From Bacteroidetes bacterium GWB2_32_14 (lineage in GTDB: Bacteria > Bacteroidota > Bacteroidia > Bacteroidales > UBA12077), in assembly GCA_001768235.1 (NCBI GenBank), contig MENK01000001.1, forward strand, positions 230,916-294,915: a DNA stretch of 64,000 nt, in the 5' to 3' direction. The notes under the pieces were generated by a model that saw nothing but the letters and a program-made list of their open reading frames with translations, did no database searches and was not told the origin of the DNA. Each line of letters begins with the position of its first letter. The stretch's first letter is position 1. Of this stretch, positions 35,555 to 44,217 are shown in pieces. The translations under genes and the position numbers were made by a program.

Positions 35555-35600
35555 ACTTACGAATTGTAAGTAACCGGCTAAGCCTTTTTTATTACATTTG
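35555..35600 (+). promoter_or_regulatory. Candidate operator and -7 box of the acyl-CoA synthetase operon
   Basis: TACATTTG at 35593-35600 matches TAnnTTTG and lies 35 bp before the start codon. The inverted repeat ACTTAC-GAATT-GTAAGT at 35555-35571 overlaps the region where -33 contacts are expected, so a regulator bound there could affect transcription. No -33 TTG at the best spacing was found. Confidence 0.35.
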
Positions 35601-35634
35601 TGCAAAATTCAAAAAATTAAAAAAATAAAGTCTT

Positions 35635-37692
35635 ATGATTACAAAACAGCTTCTCGATCCCAAAAGTATTGTTGTGGTTGGTGGTTCAGGTAATATTCAA
35701 AAAACAGGAGGTAAGGTTTTAAAAAATATTATAGATGGTCATTATAAAGGTGATTTGTATGTTGTAAATCCTAAGGAAGAGCAAGTACAAGGAATAAAAA
35801 GTTATAATGATCCGAAAGATTTACCCTGTGTTGACATGGCTATTCTTGCAATTGCAGCAAAATACTGTCCTGAAACTGTTCGTATTCTTGCCGAAAAAAA
35901 AAATACAAAAGCATTTATAATATTATCAGCCGGGTTTAGCGAAGAAAATGCTGAAGGTGCTAAACTTGAAAAAGAGATTGTTGATATTGTAAATAAAAAT
36001 GATGCTTGTTTAATTGGCCCCAATTGTGTTGGGGTTTTGAATCAAAATCATAATGGTATTTTTACAACGCCAATTCCAAAATTAGATCCCCATGGAGTTG
36101 ATTTTATATCGGGTTCAGGAGCTACAGCCGTTTTCATAATGGAAGCCAGTATTCCTAAAGGGTTAAAATTCTCAAGTGTTTATTCTGTGGGTAACAGTGC
36201 TCAAATGGGGGTTGAGGATATTTTAAAATACATGGATGAGAGCTTCGACGCGAAAACAAGTTCAAAAGTAAAATTATTATATGTAGAAAGCATTAACAAG
36301 CCGGAGATGTTGTTGAAACATGCTTCATCATTAATACAAAAAGGATGTAAGATTGCAGCAATCAAGTCGGGAAGTTCCGAAGCAGGAAGCCGTGCTGCAT
36401 CATCGCATACAGGAGCCCTTGCCAGTCCTGATGTTGCTGTTGAAGCGTTATTTCGTAAAGCAGGCATTGTACGTTGTTCTGGCCGTGATGAGCTTGCTAC
36501 TGTGGCATCTATTTTTATGCACCCTGAATTGAAAGGGAAAAATATAGCCATTATTACTCATGCAGGTGGGCCTGCAGTTATGCTTACCGATGCCCTGTCG
36601 AATAATAAATTAGAAATTCCTCATATCAGTGGCCCAAAAGCGAAAGTCTTGCTTGAAAAACTTTACCCGGGTTCGTCCGTTGCAAACCCGATAGATTTTT
36701 TGGCAACAGGAACAGCCGAACAATTAGGGCATATTATTGATGCCTGCGAAAACGATTTCGATAATATCGATGCCATGGCTGTTATTTTTGGCAGCCCCGG
36801 GTTATTTCCTGTTTACGATGTATATGATTTGCTCGACGAGAAGATGAAAACCTGTAAAAAGCCAATATACCCTATTTTACCATCAATAATAAATGTTAAG
36901 GATGAGATTGATGCGTTTATTGCTAAAGGCAGAATCAATTTCCCCGATGAGGTTATTTTTGGTAATGCTTTAGCAAAGGTTTTTCATACTCCAAAACCAG
37001 TATCCGGGCATATAGAGATTCCAAAAATAGATATTTCAGCTATTCGTAAAGTAATTGATAATTCAGGAAACGGTTACTTAACACCTGACATGGTACAACA
37101 GTTGCTTGATGCAGCAGGAATTTCAAGGGCAGGAGAGGCTGTTGTTACAACACATACCGATGCTGTAAAAGCAGCTCAAAAATTAGGATTGCCCGTGGTT
37201 ATGAAAGTCGTTGGCCCGGTACATAAATCCGATGTTGGCGGTGTCGTTCTGAATGTGAAAGATACCGAAACTGTTACAAGAGAGTTCGAGCGAATGATAA
37301 AAATTAAAGATACTACAGCTATTTTAATTCAACCCATGCTTTCTGGTATTGAACTGTTTGTTGGTGCAAAGGCGGAACCTAAATTCGGGCACATGGTGCT
37401 TTGTGGTTTAGGAGGTATATTTATCGAAGTGCTTAAAGATGTGAGTGCCGGCCTGGCCCCAATAGCAAAACCTGAAGCATTGGAAATGATTCGTAAATTG
37501 AAAAGCTATGGAATAATTAAAGGTGCCCGTGGCCAAGAAGGTGTAAATGAAGAATTTTTTGCCGAAATTGTAGTCAGGGTATCAGCTTTGGTTAAGGCTG
37601 CCCCTGAAATTGCCGAGATGGACCTGAATCCTTTATTGGGTAAGGCCGACAGAGTCATTGCCGTGGATGCCCGCATAAGAATAGAAAAATAA
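35635..37692 (+). CDS. Acetate/acyl-CoA synthetase, ADP-forming, fused alpha-beta
   Basis: A 685-aa single-chain ADP-forming acyl-CoA synthetase. It converts acetyl-CoA or another acyl-CoA, ADP and phosphate to acid, ATP and CoA, the energy-saving last step of peptide fermentation. The alpha part (about 1-460) has the CoA-binding Rossmann domain (VVGGSGNIQKTGGKV), SGSGATA and the phospho-His in ASSHTGALA (about residue 260). The beta part (about 480-685) is an ATP-grasp domain with LPVVMKVVGPVHKSDVGGV and GLGGIFIEVLKDV. Substrate range may include branched or aromatic acyl-CoA, matching the oxidoreductase encoded at 42870-45590. It starts an operon with a 53-aa protein, a porin and a symporter. 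Confidence 0.92.
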   Translation: MITKQLLDPKSIVVVGGSGNIQKTGGKVLKNIIDGHYKGDLYVVNPKEEQVQGIKSYNDPKDLPCVDMAILAIAAKYCPETVRILAEKKNTKAFIILSAGFSEENAEGAKLEKEIVDIVNKNDACLIGPNCVGVLNQNHNGIFTTPIPKLDPHGVDFISGSGATAVFIMEASIPKGLKFSSVYSVGNSAQMGVEDILKYMDESFDAKTSSKVKLLYVESINKPEMLLKHASSLIQKGCKIAAIKSGSSEAGSRAASSHTGALASPDVAVEALFRKAGIVRCSGRDELATVASIFMHPELKGKNIAIITHAGGPAVMLTDALSNNKLEIPHISGPKAKVLLEKLYPGSSVANPIDFLATGTAEQLGHIIDACENDFDNIDAMAVIFGSPGLFPVYDVYDLLDEKMKTCKKPIYPILPSIINVKDEIDAFIAKGRINFPDEVIFGNALAKVFHTPKPVSGHIEIPKIDISAIRKVIDNSGNGYLTPDMVQQLLDAAGISRAGEAVVTTHTDAVKAAQKLGLPVVMKVVGPVHKSDVGGVVLNVKDTETVTREFERMIKIKDTTAILIQPMLSGIELFVGAKAEPKFGHMVLCGLGGIFIEVLKDVSAGLAPIAKPEALEMIRKLKSYGIIKGARGQEGVNEEFFAEIVVRVSALVKAAPEIAEMDLNPLLGKADRVIAVDARIRIEK

Positions 37693-37705
37693 ATATATTC
37701 AAGCT

Positions 37706-37867
37706 ATGCGAAAAATTAAAGATTTGAATTCGAACGAAAAATTTCTATTGATTATCGCGATCTTATTACTTATTGCTATCCTTTTTAAATGGCCCCAGGT
37801 TAAAGACGGATTTAAAAAAGGATTTGAAAAATACGGATTTAATGATATATTTAATAAAAATAACTAA
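37706..37867 (+). CDS. 53-aa single-pass membrane protein
   Basis: A short gene read directly from the sequence: ATG at 37706, TAA at 37865-37867. It lies 13 bp after the synthetase gene and 10 bp before the porin gene, so it fills the gap exactly. The product begins MRKIKDLNSNEKF, has one hydrophobic segment LLIIAILLLIAILF, and ends in a Lys/Gly/Phe-rich tail. The position and spacing argue strongly that it is translated. The function is unknown; it may be an accessory subunit of the symporter two genes downstream. Confidence 0.6.
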   Translation: MRKIKDLNSNEKFLLIIAILLLIAILFKWPQVKDGFKKGFEKYGFNDIFNKNN

Positions 37868-37877
37868 AACCAATTAT

Positions 37878-39137
37878 ATGAAAATTTTTATTAGAAATTT
37901 ATTGATTATTAGTTTATTATTATTTGCAAGTAAGCTATTCTCACAGGAATCTGAAGAAAAGAAGATTGATTTTAAACTCTCTGGATTTATACGAACAGAT
38001 TTTTATTACGATTCACGACAGAATGCGGAAGCACTTGAAGGTTTGCTTCATATCTATCCAAAGGATATTAGCCTGGATGCGAACAGTAAAGATCAGAATG
38101 CACAGAGTTCAGTAGGTTTAGTAGATATTGCATCAAGAATTACAGGGCAAATTACAGGGCCCGATGTTTTTGGAGCTAAATTACTGGGATATCTCGAAGT
38201 GGATTTTACCGGGGGAATAGATGGTTTTACAAGCCGTGTACGGTTACGAAATGCATATTCGAAATTAACATGGGAAAAATCTGAAATCTTAATTGGCCGC
38301 GACTGGCACCCGATGTTTACAAAAGAAGTTTTCCCAACAGTACTTTCCATAAATACAGGACTTCCTTTTAATGCATTTAATCGAAGTCCCATGTTATTTG
38401 CAGCACATAAAATTGGACAATTCAGGGTTATTGGTGCAGTCATTTATCAAAGCGATTATGCGAATTCAGGGCCTGATGGCAAATCAGCAAAATATCTTAA
38501 AAATTCGGGCATTCCGAACCTTCATTTACAATTGCAGTATAACCCGGGGGAATTTTTATTTGGTGTAGCTGCCGATTACAAGTGTATTCAACCCAGAATA
38601 TCGGTCGATACTTCAATAACTTCAGGTACATTCTATGTTGCCGATGAAAAATTAAACAGTTATGCCTGGATGGGTTATTTTAAATACCAGCAACCAAAAC
38701 TTGTGATTAAGGGAAAAGCTGTTTATGGACAAAACCTCTCGGAAAGCATTATGCCTGGTGGTTATGGTGTAAGCAGTATCGACAGTATAACCGGGACAGA
38801 AAAATATACCCCGTTTAATCATTTGTACCTGTGGGCTAACGTGGTATATGGCGATAAATTTAAAGTTGGTATTTTTGGTGGTTATACAAGAAATTATGGG
38901 GCTAATGACAACCTTATAGATAAGAAAAGAAACTATGGTATGGCGCTTGACATATCTTATTTATACCGGATAGCACCCACGGTAACATACAGGATTAAAA
39001 ATTTCCAGCTCGGGCTTGAACTCGAATATACTGTAGCTGCTTATGGTACCAACGATCTGGAAGATTATGGTAAAGTAAAAGATACACACGAAGTTTCAAA
39101 TACACGGGTTCTTTTCTCAGTTTCTCACTACTTTTAA
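37878..39137 (+). CDS. Outer-membrane porin (DcaP-like beta barrel)
   Basis: I chose Met 37878, which gives a 419-aa protein with a clean signal peptide (MKIFIRNLLIISLLLFASKLFSQ, cut after residue 23). The frame stays open further upstream but would overlap the 53-aa gene. The mature part starts IDFKLSGFIRTDFYYDSRQ and alternates hydrophobic and polar residues like a 16- or 18-strand barrel, ending with aromatic SHYF. The part TWEKSEILIGRDWHPMF resembles DcaP/outer-membrane-porin families. It should let small acids cross the outer membrane, feeding the symporter encoded 15 bp downstream. Confidence 0.75.
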   Translation: MKIFIRNLLIISLLLFASKLFSQESEEKKIDFKLSGFIRTDFYYDSRQNAEALEGLLHIYPKDISLDANSKDQNAQSSVGLVDIASRITGQITGPDVFGAKLLGYLEVDFTGGIDGFTSRVRLRNAYSKLTWEKSEILIGRDWHPMFTKEVFPTVLSINTGLPFNAFNRSPMLFAAHKIGQFRVIGAVIYQSDYANSGPDGKSAKYLKNSGIPNLHLQLQYNPGEFLFGVAADYKCIQPRISVDTSITSGTFYVADEKLNSYAWMGYFKYQQPKLVIKGKAVYGQNLSESIMPGGYGVSSIDSITGTEKYTPFNHLYLWANVVYGDKFKVGIFGGYTRNYGANDNLIDKKRNYGMALDISYLYRIAPTVTYRIKNFQLGLELEYTVAAYGTNDLEDYGKVKDTHEVSNTRVLFSVSHYF

Positions 39138-39152
39138 TAAATTATATTACAA

Positions 39153-40589
39153 ATGACAGTAAAAATTATTGTATTGGCTGCTTATGCCCTGATGATAATT
39201 ATCATAGGAATTATAGGATTACGTAAAACAAAATCATTTTCCGATTTTTTCCTTGGAGGGGGCAATGTCGGGCCCTGGATGTCGGCATTTTCGTACGGAA
39301 CGGCGTATTTTTCAGCTGTTCTATTTATCGGGTTTGCTGGTAAAATTGGTTGGGGCTTTGGTTATTCGGGTTTATGGATAGCCTTTTTTAATGCTATTGC
39401 AGGTGTTTTATTAGTATGGGCAATACTTGGCTGGCGTATTAAAAAAATGTCGCAAGAATACAATGTTTCCACATTGAGTGAGTTTCTTGAAAAAAGATAT
39501 ACTAGTAGTTTCTTTAAGCTGATGTCGGCAATTGTAATATTCGTGTTCATGATTCCTTATTCTGCCGCTGTATTTATGGGATTATCCTATTTGTTCACAT
39601 CTAATTTTGGAATCGAGTATTGGCATGCATTGGCTTTTATGGGAGTATTTACAGCGTTATACATTGTTTTAGGAGGTTATAAATCAATGGCAATTATCGA
39701 TATGGCCTTTGGAATTATTATGACTGCTGGCGTTATCGTGTTATTATTCAGTACAGTTAATGCAGGTGGAGGAATTCCGACGATAACATTTAAGCTGTCT
39801 GAAATTGATCCAAATCTTACTCAATGGGTTGGCTCTCCCGGGCTATGGCCTTTATTTTCATTAATATTCTTAACCAGTGTTGCCCCGTTTGCAATGCCAC
39901 AGCTGGTTCAGAAGTTTTATGCTATAAAAGATCGCAGATCAGTCAAAATAGGAATGATTGCTTCAACAGTTTTTGCAATATTAATAGGAGGAATAGCTTA
40001 TTTTGTCGGGGCAACCACACGGATATTTCTCTCTCCTGAAAATAACCCAAATGTATTTTTAGACGGAAAACCAATATTTGACAGGTTAATGCCGGAACTA
40101 TTAACTAACGTGGTTCATCCTTCGCTCTCAGTGCTTTTATTGCTTTTAATTTTATCAGCATCTATGTCAACGTTGGCTGCTTTGGTTCTAATTTCAAGTT
40201 CATCTTTTTCTAAAGATTTTTACGCGGGATTTATTAAGAAGAATATTTCTGATAAAAGTTTAACCCTCTTAATGCGGTATATGAGCGCATTCTTTGTGCT
40301 TTTATCGGTAGTATTGGCTTATTTTAACATAGATTCTATAGTGGCTATTCTTGGTATTTCCTGGGGAGCAATTGGATCATTTTTCCTTGGGCCATTTATA
40401 TGGGGCTTATTTACTAAATGGGTAAATAAATTCGGTGCGTTATCTTCAGGTTTAACAGGGCTTGCGGTTTGTATTATTTTATATGCCGGGGGAATGCAAT
40501 CGCCAGAAGCAGGAACCATTGGTATGATAGTTTCATTTGTTATAAACCCTTTGTTTAGTTATGCTTATAACATCTTTATTAAAAAATAA
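39153..40589 (+). CDS. Sodium:solute symporter (SSS family)
   Basis: A 478-aa inner-membrane transporter of the SSS family with about 13 helices. Recognisable segments are KTKSFSDFFLGGGNVGPW near the N-terminus, AYFSAVLFIGFAGKIGWGFGY (helix 2) and ALYIVLGGYKSMAIIDMAFG, which corresponds to the family's TxxGGxxAxxWTD segment in altered form. It probably moves a monocarboxylate or amino acid with Na+. It closes the operon begun by the ADP-forming synthetase, so a link to the acid that the synthetase makes or uses is likely. Confidence 0.88.
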   Translation: MTVKIIVLAAYALMIIIIGIIGLRKTKSFSDFFLGGGNVGPWMSAFSYGTAYFSAVLFIGFAGKIGWGFGYSGLWIAFFNAIAGVLLVWAILGWRIKKMSQEYNVSTLSEFLEKRYTSSFFKLMSAIVIFVFMIPYSAAVFMGLSYLFTSNFGIEYWHALAFMGVFTALYIVLGGYKSMAIIDMAFGIIMTAGVIVLLFSTVNAGGGIPTITFKLSEIDPNLTQWVGSPGLWPLFSLIFLTSVAPFAMPQLVQKFYAIKDRRSVKIGMIASTVFAILIGGIAYFVGATTRIFLSPENNPNVFLDGKPIFDRLMPELLTNVVHPSLSVLLLLLILSASMSTLAALVLISSSSFSKDFYAGFIKKNISDKSLTLLMRYMSAFFVLLSVVLAYFNIDSIVAILGISWGAIGSFFLGPFIWGLFTKWVNKFGALSSGLTGLAVCIILYAGGMQSPEAGTIGMIVSFVINPLFSYAYNIFIKK

Positions 40590-40626
40590 ACAATTATACT
40601 TTGCATTGCATTGGATAAATTCAAAC

Positions 40627-40655
40627 TTGAAAAGCATAAAATAATTGTATATTTG
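40627..40655 (+). promoter_or_regulatory. Promoter of the flavodoxin gene
   Basis: TTG at 40627-40629 and TATATTTG at 40648-40655, separated by 18 bp, match the Bacteroidota -33/-7 pattern well. The start codon is 30 bp downstream. Confidence 0.55.
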
Positions 40656-40685
40656 TAATACAACGAAAATAATAATAAAAGAGAT

Positions 40686-41207
40686 ATGAAAAAAATAGGA
40701 TTATTCTATGGGCCTTTGGGCGGATCAACAGAAAAAGTCGCAAAAAAAGTAGCAACTGCTTTGGGTAACGAAAATGTTGATTTAATTCCCGTGAAAAATT
40801 CAAAAGCAATAAATGTCGAAAAGTACGATAACATCATTTTCGGAATGTCAACAATTGGAAAAGAAACCTGGGAATCAGATAAACCTGCAAACGACTGGGA
40901 TGTTTTTTTACCCGAAATAGAAAAAATCAATTATTCAAATAAAGTAATTGCAATGTTTGGTTTGGGTGATCAAATTTCTTACGATTTACATTTTGTTGAT
41001 GCAATGGGAATTGTTGGTGAAAAAATTAGTCAAAAAGGAGGGCTGATTGTTGGCCATGTTTCTACCGATGGTTACGACTTTAGAGAATCACTTGCTGTAA
41101 AAGATGGTAAGTTTATCGGATTGCCGGTTAACGAGGATTTTGAACCAGAACTTACCGATAAAAGAGTGAATAATTGGGTTAAAAGTATTAAACCCTTGTT
41201 TAAATAA
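40686..41207 (+). CDS. Flavodoxin (FldA-like, long chain)
   Basis: A 173-aa FMN-binding electron carrier. It begins KKIGLFYGPLGGSTEKVA, where GPLGGSTE is the phosphate-binding loop; the usual form is G-x-x-T-G-N-T-E, so the loop is slightly altered. The FMN-facing segments are IIFGMSTIGK and the long-chain loop beginning MFGLGDQISYDLHFVDAMG. It can replace ferredoxin when iron is low and would carry electrons between the oxidoreductases and hydrogenase. It stands alone, with its own promoter and terminator. Confidence 0.9.
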   Translation: MKKIGLFYGPLGGSTEKVAKKVATALGNENVDLIPVKNSKAINVEKYDNIIFGMSTIGKETWESDKPANDWDVFLPEIEKINYSNKVIAMFGLGDQISYDLHFVDAMGIVGEKISQKGGLIVGHVSTDGYDFRESLAVKDGKFIGLPVNEDFEPELTDKRVNNWVKSIKPLFK

Positions 41208-41242
41208 AATTTAAAATCATTCTATATTAACATGAAACAAAT

Positions 41243-41273
41243 ATAGGTAGCTGCATTGGCTGCCTATTTTTTT
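41243..41273 (+). terminator. Terminator after the flavodoxin gene
   Basis: Arms ATAGGTAGC (41243-41251) and GCTGCCTAT (41259-41267), with one G:T pair and a 7-base loop, then a run of seven T residues. Confidence 0.85.
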
Positions 41274-41355
41274 AAATTCTTTTAAAGATGTTTTATAATC
41301 TTTTTTATAAATTAAACTTTAATTATTATTGCGCAGTCTGAAAATATTAAAAACC

Positions 41356-42684
41356 ATGAACAAATCAATAATTCATAAAACACCTATAGATGCAGGTGTT
41401 GTAAAAAAGAAGATAGAAGCAAGCGGCCTTGAAAAAGTAGGACTTGCATCCATCCGAGAACTTGTTCGTTTAGTAAATGAAATTGAAAAGGAAACCGGAG
41501 ACAAATATATCCGGATGGAAATGGGTGTTCCGGGCTTACCTCCTTCACACTATGGTGTCGATGGCGAAATAGAAGCTTTACGAAAAGGTGTTGCATCAAT
41601 ATATCCTATGATCGAAGGAGAAGAAATCCTTAAAAAAGAAATCTCCCGGTTTGTTAAGAATTTTATAAATATTGATGTGAATCCCAAAAATTGTTTGCCA
41701 ACAGTTGGCTCAATGCAGGGAGCTATGGCATCATTCCTGGTTTCTTGCCGGAGAGATATTCAAAAAGATACAACATTATTTATTGATCCCGGGTTCCCGG
41801 TTCAAAAACAACAGCATAAAGTTTTAGGATTAAAATATGAAACCTTCGATGTGTATAATTACAGGGGAGATAAATTAAAAGCAAAGCTGGAATCATATCT
41901 CGAAAAAGGAAATATCTCAACGATTCTTTATTCAAATCCCAACAACCCTTCGTGGATATGCTTTACAGAAAAGGAATTACAAACAATAGGAGAACTGGCA
42001 AATAAGTATGATGTAATTATCATGGAAGACCTTGCGTACTTTGCAATGGATTTCAGAAAAGATTTGTCGAAACCGGGCGTTTCTCCATACCAGGCTACTG
42101 TTGCAAATTATACAGGCAATTATATTCTGCTTATATCGAGCTCAAAATCATTTAGTTATGCAGGGCAGCGTATTGGTATGCTGGTAATCTCAAACGAATT
42201 ATTTGATCGCAGGTTCCCCGATTTAAAACGTTATTTTAAAACCGACGGGTTTGGTTATTCAATGGTTTATGGCGCAGTTTATTCTTTATCATCAGGAACA
42301 AGCCATTCTGCACAGTATGGGTTAGCCGCGATGCTTAAAGCAGCTAATGATGGTAAATTTGATTTTGTTGAAAGCGTTAAGGAATATGGAGAAAGAGCCA
42401 AAATCATGAAAAAACTTTTTACCGATAATGGGTTTAAAATAGTTTACGATATGGACGATAATCAACCTTTAGCCGATGGATTTTATTTTACATTTTCATA
42501 TCCCGGGATAAATGGAGTTGATTTGCTCGAAGAACTTTTATATTACGGAATAGGTTCTATAGCATTGATTACTACCGGAAGCGAAAGGGCTGAAGGACTA
42601 AGAGCTTGTGTTTCACAGGTTCAAAGAGAACAATTTCCTGTTCTTGAAGAAAGATTGCGAATTTTTAATCAGCATCACAAGTAA
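41356..42684 (+). CDS. PLP-dependent aminotransferase, class I/II
   Basis: A fold-type I aminotransferase, 442 aa from the chosen Met 41356 (MNKSIIHKT); the frame is open to 41329 but without a better start. The PLP Lys is in ISSSKSFSYAGQRIG, the Asn-Pro turn that helps hold PLP is in YSNPNNPSW, and the Asp/Tyr pair is in IMEDLAYFAMDF. The amino donor is not clear. It lies upstream of the 2-oxoacid:ferredoxin oxidoreductase genes and could make their branched-chain or other 2-oxoacid substrates, though a terminator separates them. Confidence 0.88.
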   Translation: MNKSIIHKTPIDAGVVKKKIEASGLEKVGLASIRELVRLVNEIEKETGDKYIRMEMGVPGLPPSHYGVDGEIEALRKGVASIYPMIEGEEILKKEISRFVKNFINIDVNPKNCLPTVGSMQGAMASFLVSCRRDIQKDTTLFIDPGFPVQKQQHKVLGLKYETFDVYNYRGDKLKAKLESYLEKGNISTILYSNPNNPSWICFTEKELQTIGELANKYDVIIMEDLAYFAMDFRKDLSKPGVSPYQATVANYTGNYILLISSSKSFSYAGQRIGMLVISNELFDRRFPDLKRYFKTDGFGYSMVYGAVYSLSSGTSHSAQYGLAAMLKAANDGKFDFVESVKEYGERAKIMKKLFTDNGFKIVYDMDDNQPLADGFYFTFSYPGINGVDLLEELLYYGIGSIALITTGSERAEGLRACVSQVQREQFPVLEERLRIFNQHHK

Positions 42685-42690
42685 TATTTT

Positions 42691-42718
42691 AACCGGTAAC
42701 AGTTATTGCCGGTTTTCA
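42691..42718 (+). terminator. Terminator after the aminotransferase gene
   Basis: Arms AACCGGTAA (42691-42699) and TTGCCGGTT (42706-42714), with one G:T pair and a 6-base loop, followed by a broken T-run. Confidence 0.65.
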
Positions 42719-42825
42719 TTTGTTTTAAATGACTGAATAATAGCTTGATAGTGAAGTGCGATTTAAGGTGTTGAATAACAGGCTAAGGCATTCCAATTTT
42801 CTTAAATTAATAGAGTAAAAATTTT

Positions 42826-42833
42826 TATCTTTG
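42826..42833 (+). promoter_or_regulatory. -7 box of the 2-oxoacid:ferredoxin oxidoreductase operon
   Basis: TATCTTTG, an exact TAnnTTTG match and identical to the box before the hydrogenase-maturation operon, lies 36 bp before the first start codon. No TTG at the -33 position was seen. Confidence 0.4.
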
Positions 42834-42869
42834 AAAACATTCAAAAAATAACTAAAACAAATTACAATA

Positions 42870-43100
42870 ATGGCAAAAATTAAAGGATCAATAGTAGTTA
42901 ACATTGAGCGATGCAAGGGTTGTGGTGTTTGTGTTCCTTCATGCCCTACAACGGTTATAGCACTTGCCGATGAAGTTAACGGAAAAGGTTATCATTATGC
43001 CTATATGGCAAATCCCGAAACCTGTATCGGATGTGCGAATTGTGCATTAGTGTGCCCCGATGCGGTAATTACAGTTTACAAAATGAAAGTAAACGAATAA
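42870..43100 (+). CDS. 2-oxoacid:ferredoxin oxidoreductase, ferredoxin (delta) subunit
   Basis: A 76-aa protein with two [4Fe-4S] motifs, CKGCGVCVPSCP (residues about 14-25) and CIGCANCALVCP (about 52-63). It passes electrons from the catalytic subunits to soluble ferredoxin or flavodoxin. It is the first gene of a four-gene operon in the order delta, alpha, beta, gamma, the arrangement used by VOR/KOR-type enzymes in many Bacteroidota. Only 28 bp separate it from the alpha gene. Confidence 0.92.
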   Translation: MAKIKGSIVVNIERCKGCGVCVPSCPTTVIALADEVNGKGYHYAYMANPETCIGCANCALVCPDAVITVYKMKVNE

Positions 43101-43128
43101 GTATTTAAATTTATAAAGAACTATAATA

Positions 43129-44205
43129 ATGAAAGAATTACGATTAATGAAAGGCAACGAGGCAATAGCTGAAGCAGCTATTCGCGCGGGTGTCGATGGA
43201 TATTTCGGATATCCGATTACTCCACAGTCAGAAGTTCTTGAGTATCTTATGGCCGAGCAACCTGAAAAACGAACAGGTATGGTGGTTTTACAGGCCGAAA
43301 GCGAAGTAGCTGCTATAAATATGGTTTATGGTGGTGCAGGAGCAGGTAAAAAAGTGATGACATCATCATCGAGCCCCGGGATAAGCTTAAAACAGGAAGG
43401 TATTACCTATATTGCAGGTGCCGAACTTCCTTGTTTAATTGTGAATGTTGTTCGCGGAGGCCCAGGCTTAGGAACCATTCAACCTGCCCAATCCGATTAT
43501 TTCCAGTCAACAAAAGGTGGTGGACATGGCGATTACAGATTAATCGTTTTAGCTCCTGCTTCAGTTCAGGAAATGTATGATTTTGTCGGGTTGGCTTTTG
43601 AATTAGCCTTTAAATACAGAAACCCGGCATTAATTCTTTCTGATGGCGCAATTGGCCAAATGATGGAAAAAGTGGAAATAAGCGACCAAAAACCACGATG
43701 GACAAATGAGGAGATTAAAAAGATGTTTCCCTGGGCTACAACGGGTAAAACCCCCGACAGGCCTCACAATATAATTACATCACTCGACTTGGATCCTAAC
43801 AAGCAGGAGAAATTTAATCACAAACTGCAGGCTAAATACAAGGAAATTGAAAAGAATGAAGTTCGTTTCGAAGAAATTCAAACCAAAGATGCAGAATACC
43901 TGTTTGTTGCTTACGGTACAAGCTCGCGTATCTGCCAAAAATCAATCCAGTTAGCAAGAGCAAAAGGAATAAAAGTAGGTTTATTACGGCCACTTACATT
44001 GTTCCCATTTCCATCTGCCCGGTTGTTCGAACTTTCGAAACAGGTTAAAGGAATTTTAACTGTTGAAATGAGCGCCGGACAAATGATAGAAGATGTAAAA
44101 CTGGCTGTAAGATGTTCGATACCGGTTGAGCATTACGGACGTATGGGTGGAATTATTCCATCTCCGGAAGAAGTGGTTACTGCCCTTGAACAAAAATTTT
44201 TATAG
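43129..44205 (+). CDS. 2-oxoacid:ferredoxin oxidoreductase alpha subunit (VorB-like)
   Basis: A 358-aa alpha subunit containing the pyrimidine-binding and transketolase-C-type domains. It begins LMKGNEAIAEAAIRAG and has the motif GYPITPQSE (residues about 28-36), which helps bind TPP and substrate. It also has TSSSSPGISLKQEGI and the C-terminal GYGTSSR-like VAYGTSSRIC. Such subunits are commonly annotated as VorB (3-methyl-2-oxobutanoate dehydrogenase), but 2-oxoglutarate enzymes look alike, so the substrate stays open. The stop codon overlaps the strong ribosome-binding site of the beta gene. Confidence 0.9.
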   Translation: MKELRLMKGNEAIAEAAIRAGVDGYFGYPITPQSEVLEYLMAEQPEKRTGMVVLQAESEVAAINMVYGGAGAGKKVMTSSSSPGISLKQEGITYIAGAELPCLIVNVVRGGPGLGTIQPAQSDYFQSTKGGGHGDYRLIVLAPASVQEMYDFVGLAFELAFKYRNPALILSDGAIGQMMEKVEISDQKPRWTNEEIKKMFPWATTGKTPDRPHNIITSLDLDPNKQEKFNHKLQAKYKEIEKNEVRFEEIQTKDAEYLFVAYGTSSRICQKSIQLARAKGIKVGLLRPLTLFPFPSARLFELSKQVKGILTVEMSAGQMIEDVKLAVRCSIPVEHYGRMGGIIPSPEEVVTALEQKFL

Positions 44206-44209
44206 GAGG
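44204..44209 (+). promoter_or_regulatory. Strong Shine-Dalgarno AGGAGG of the beta subunit gene
   Basis: AGGAGG overlaps the stop codon of the alpha gene and stands eight bases before the ATG at 44218, so both subunits are probably made in step. Strong sites like this are unusual in Bacteroidota. Confidence 0.7.
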
Positions 44210-44217
44210 ACAAGAAA

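Larger units (their letters stand above)
35126..35634. other. Intergenic region between divergent hypD and acyl-CoA synthetase operons
   Basis: A 509-bp AT-rich gap that should hold both promoters. Seen in it are the candidate boxes listed separately and the inverted repeat ACTTAC-5-GTAAGT at 35555-35571, just upstream of the synthetase operon, which could be an operator. No ORF is convincing. Confidence 0.45.
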
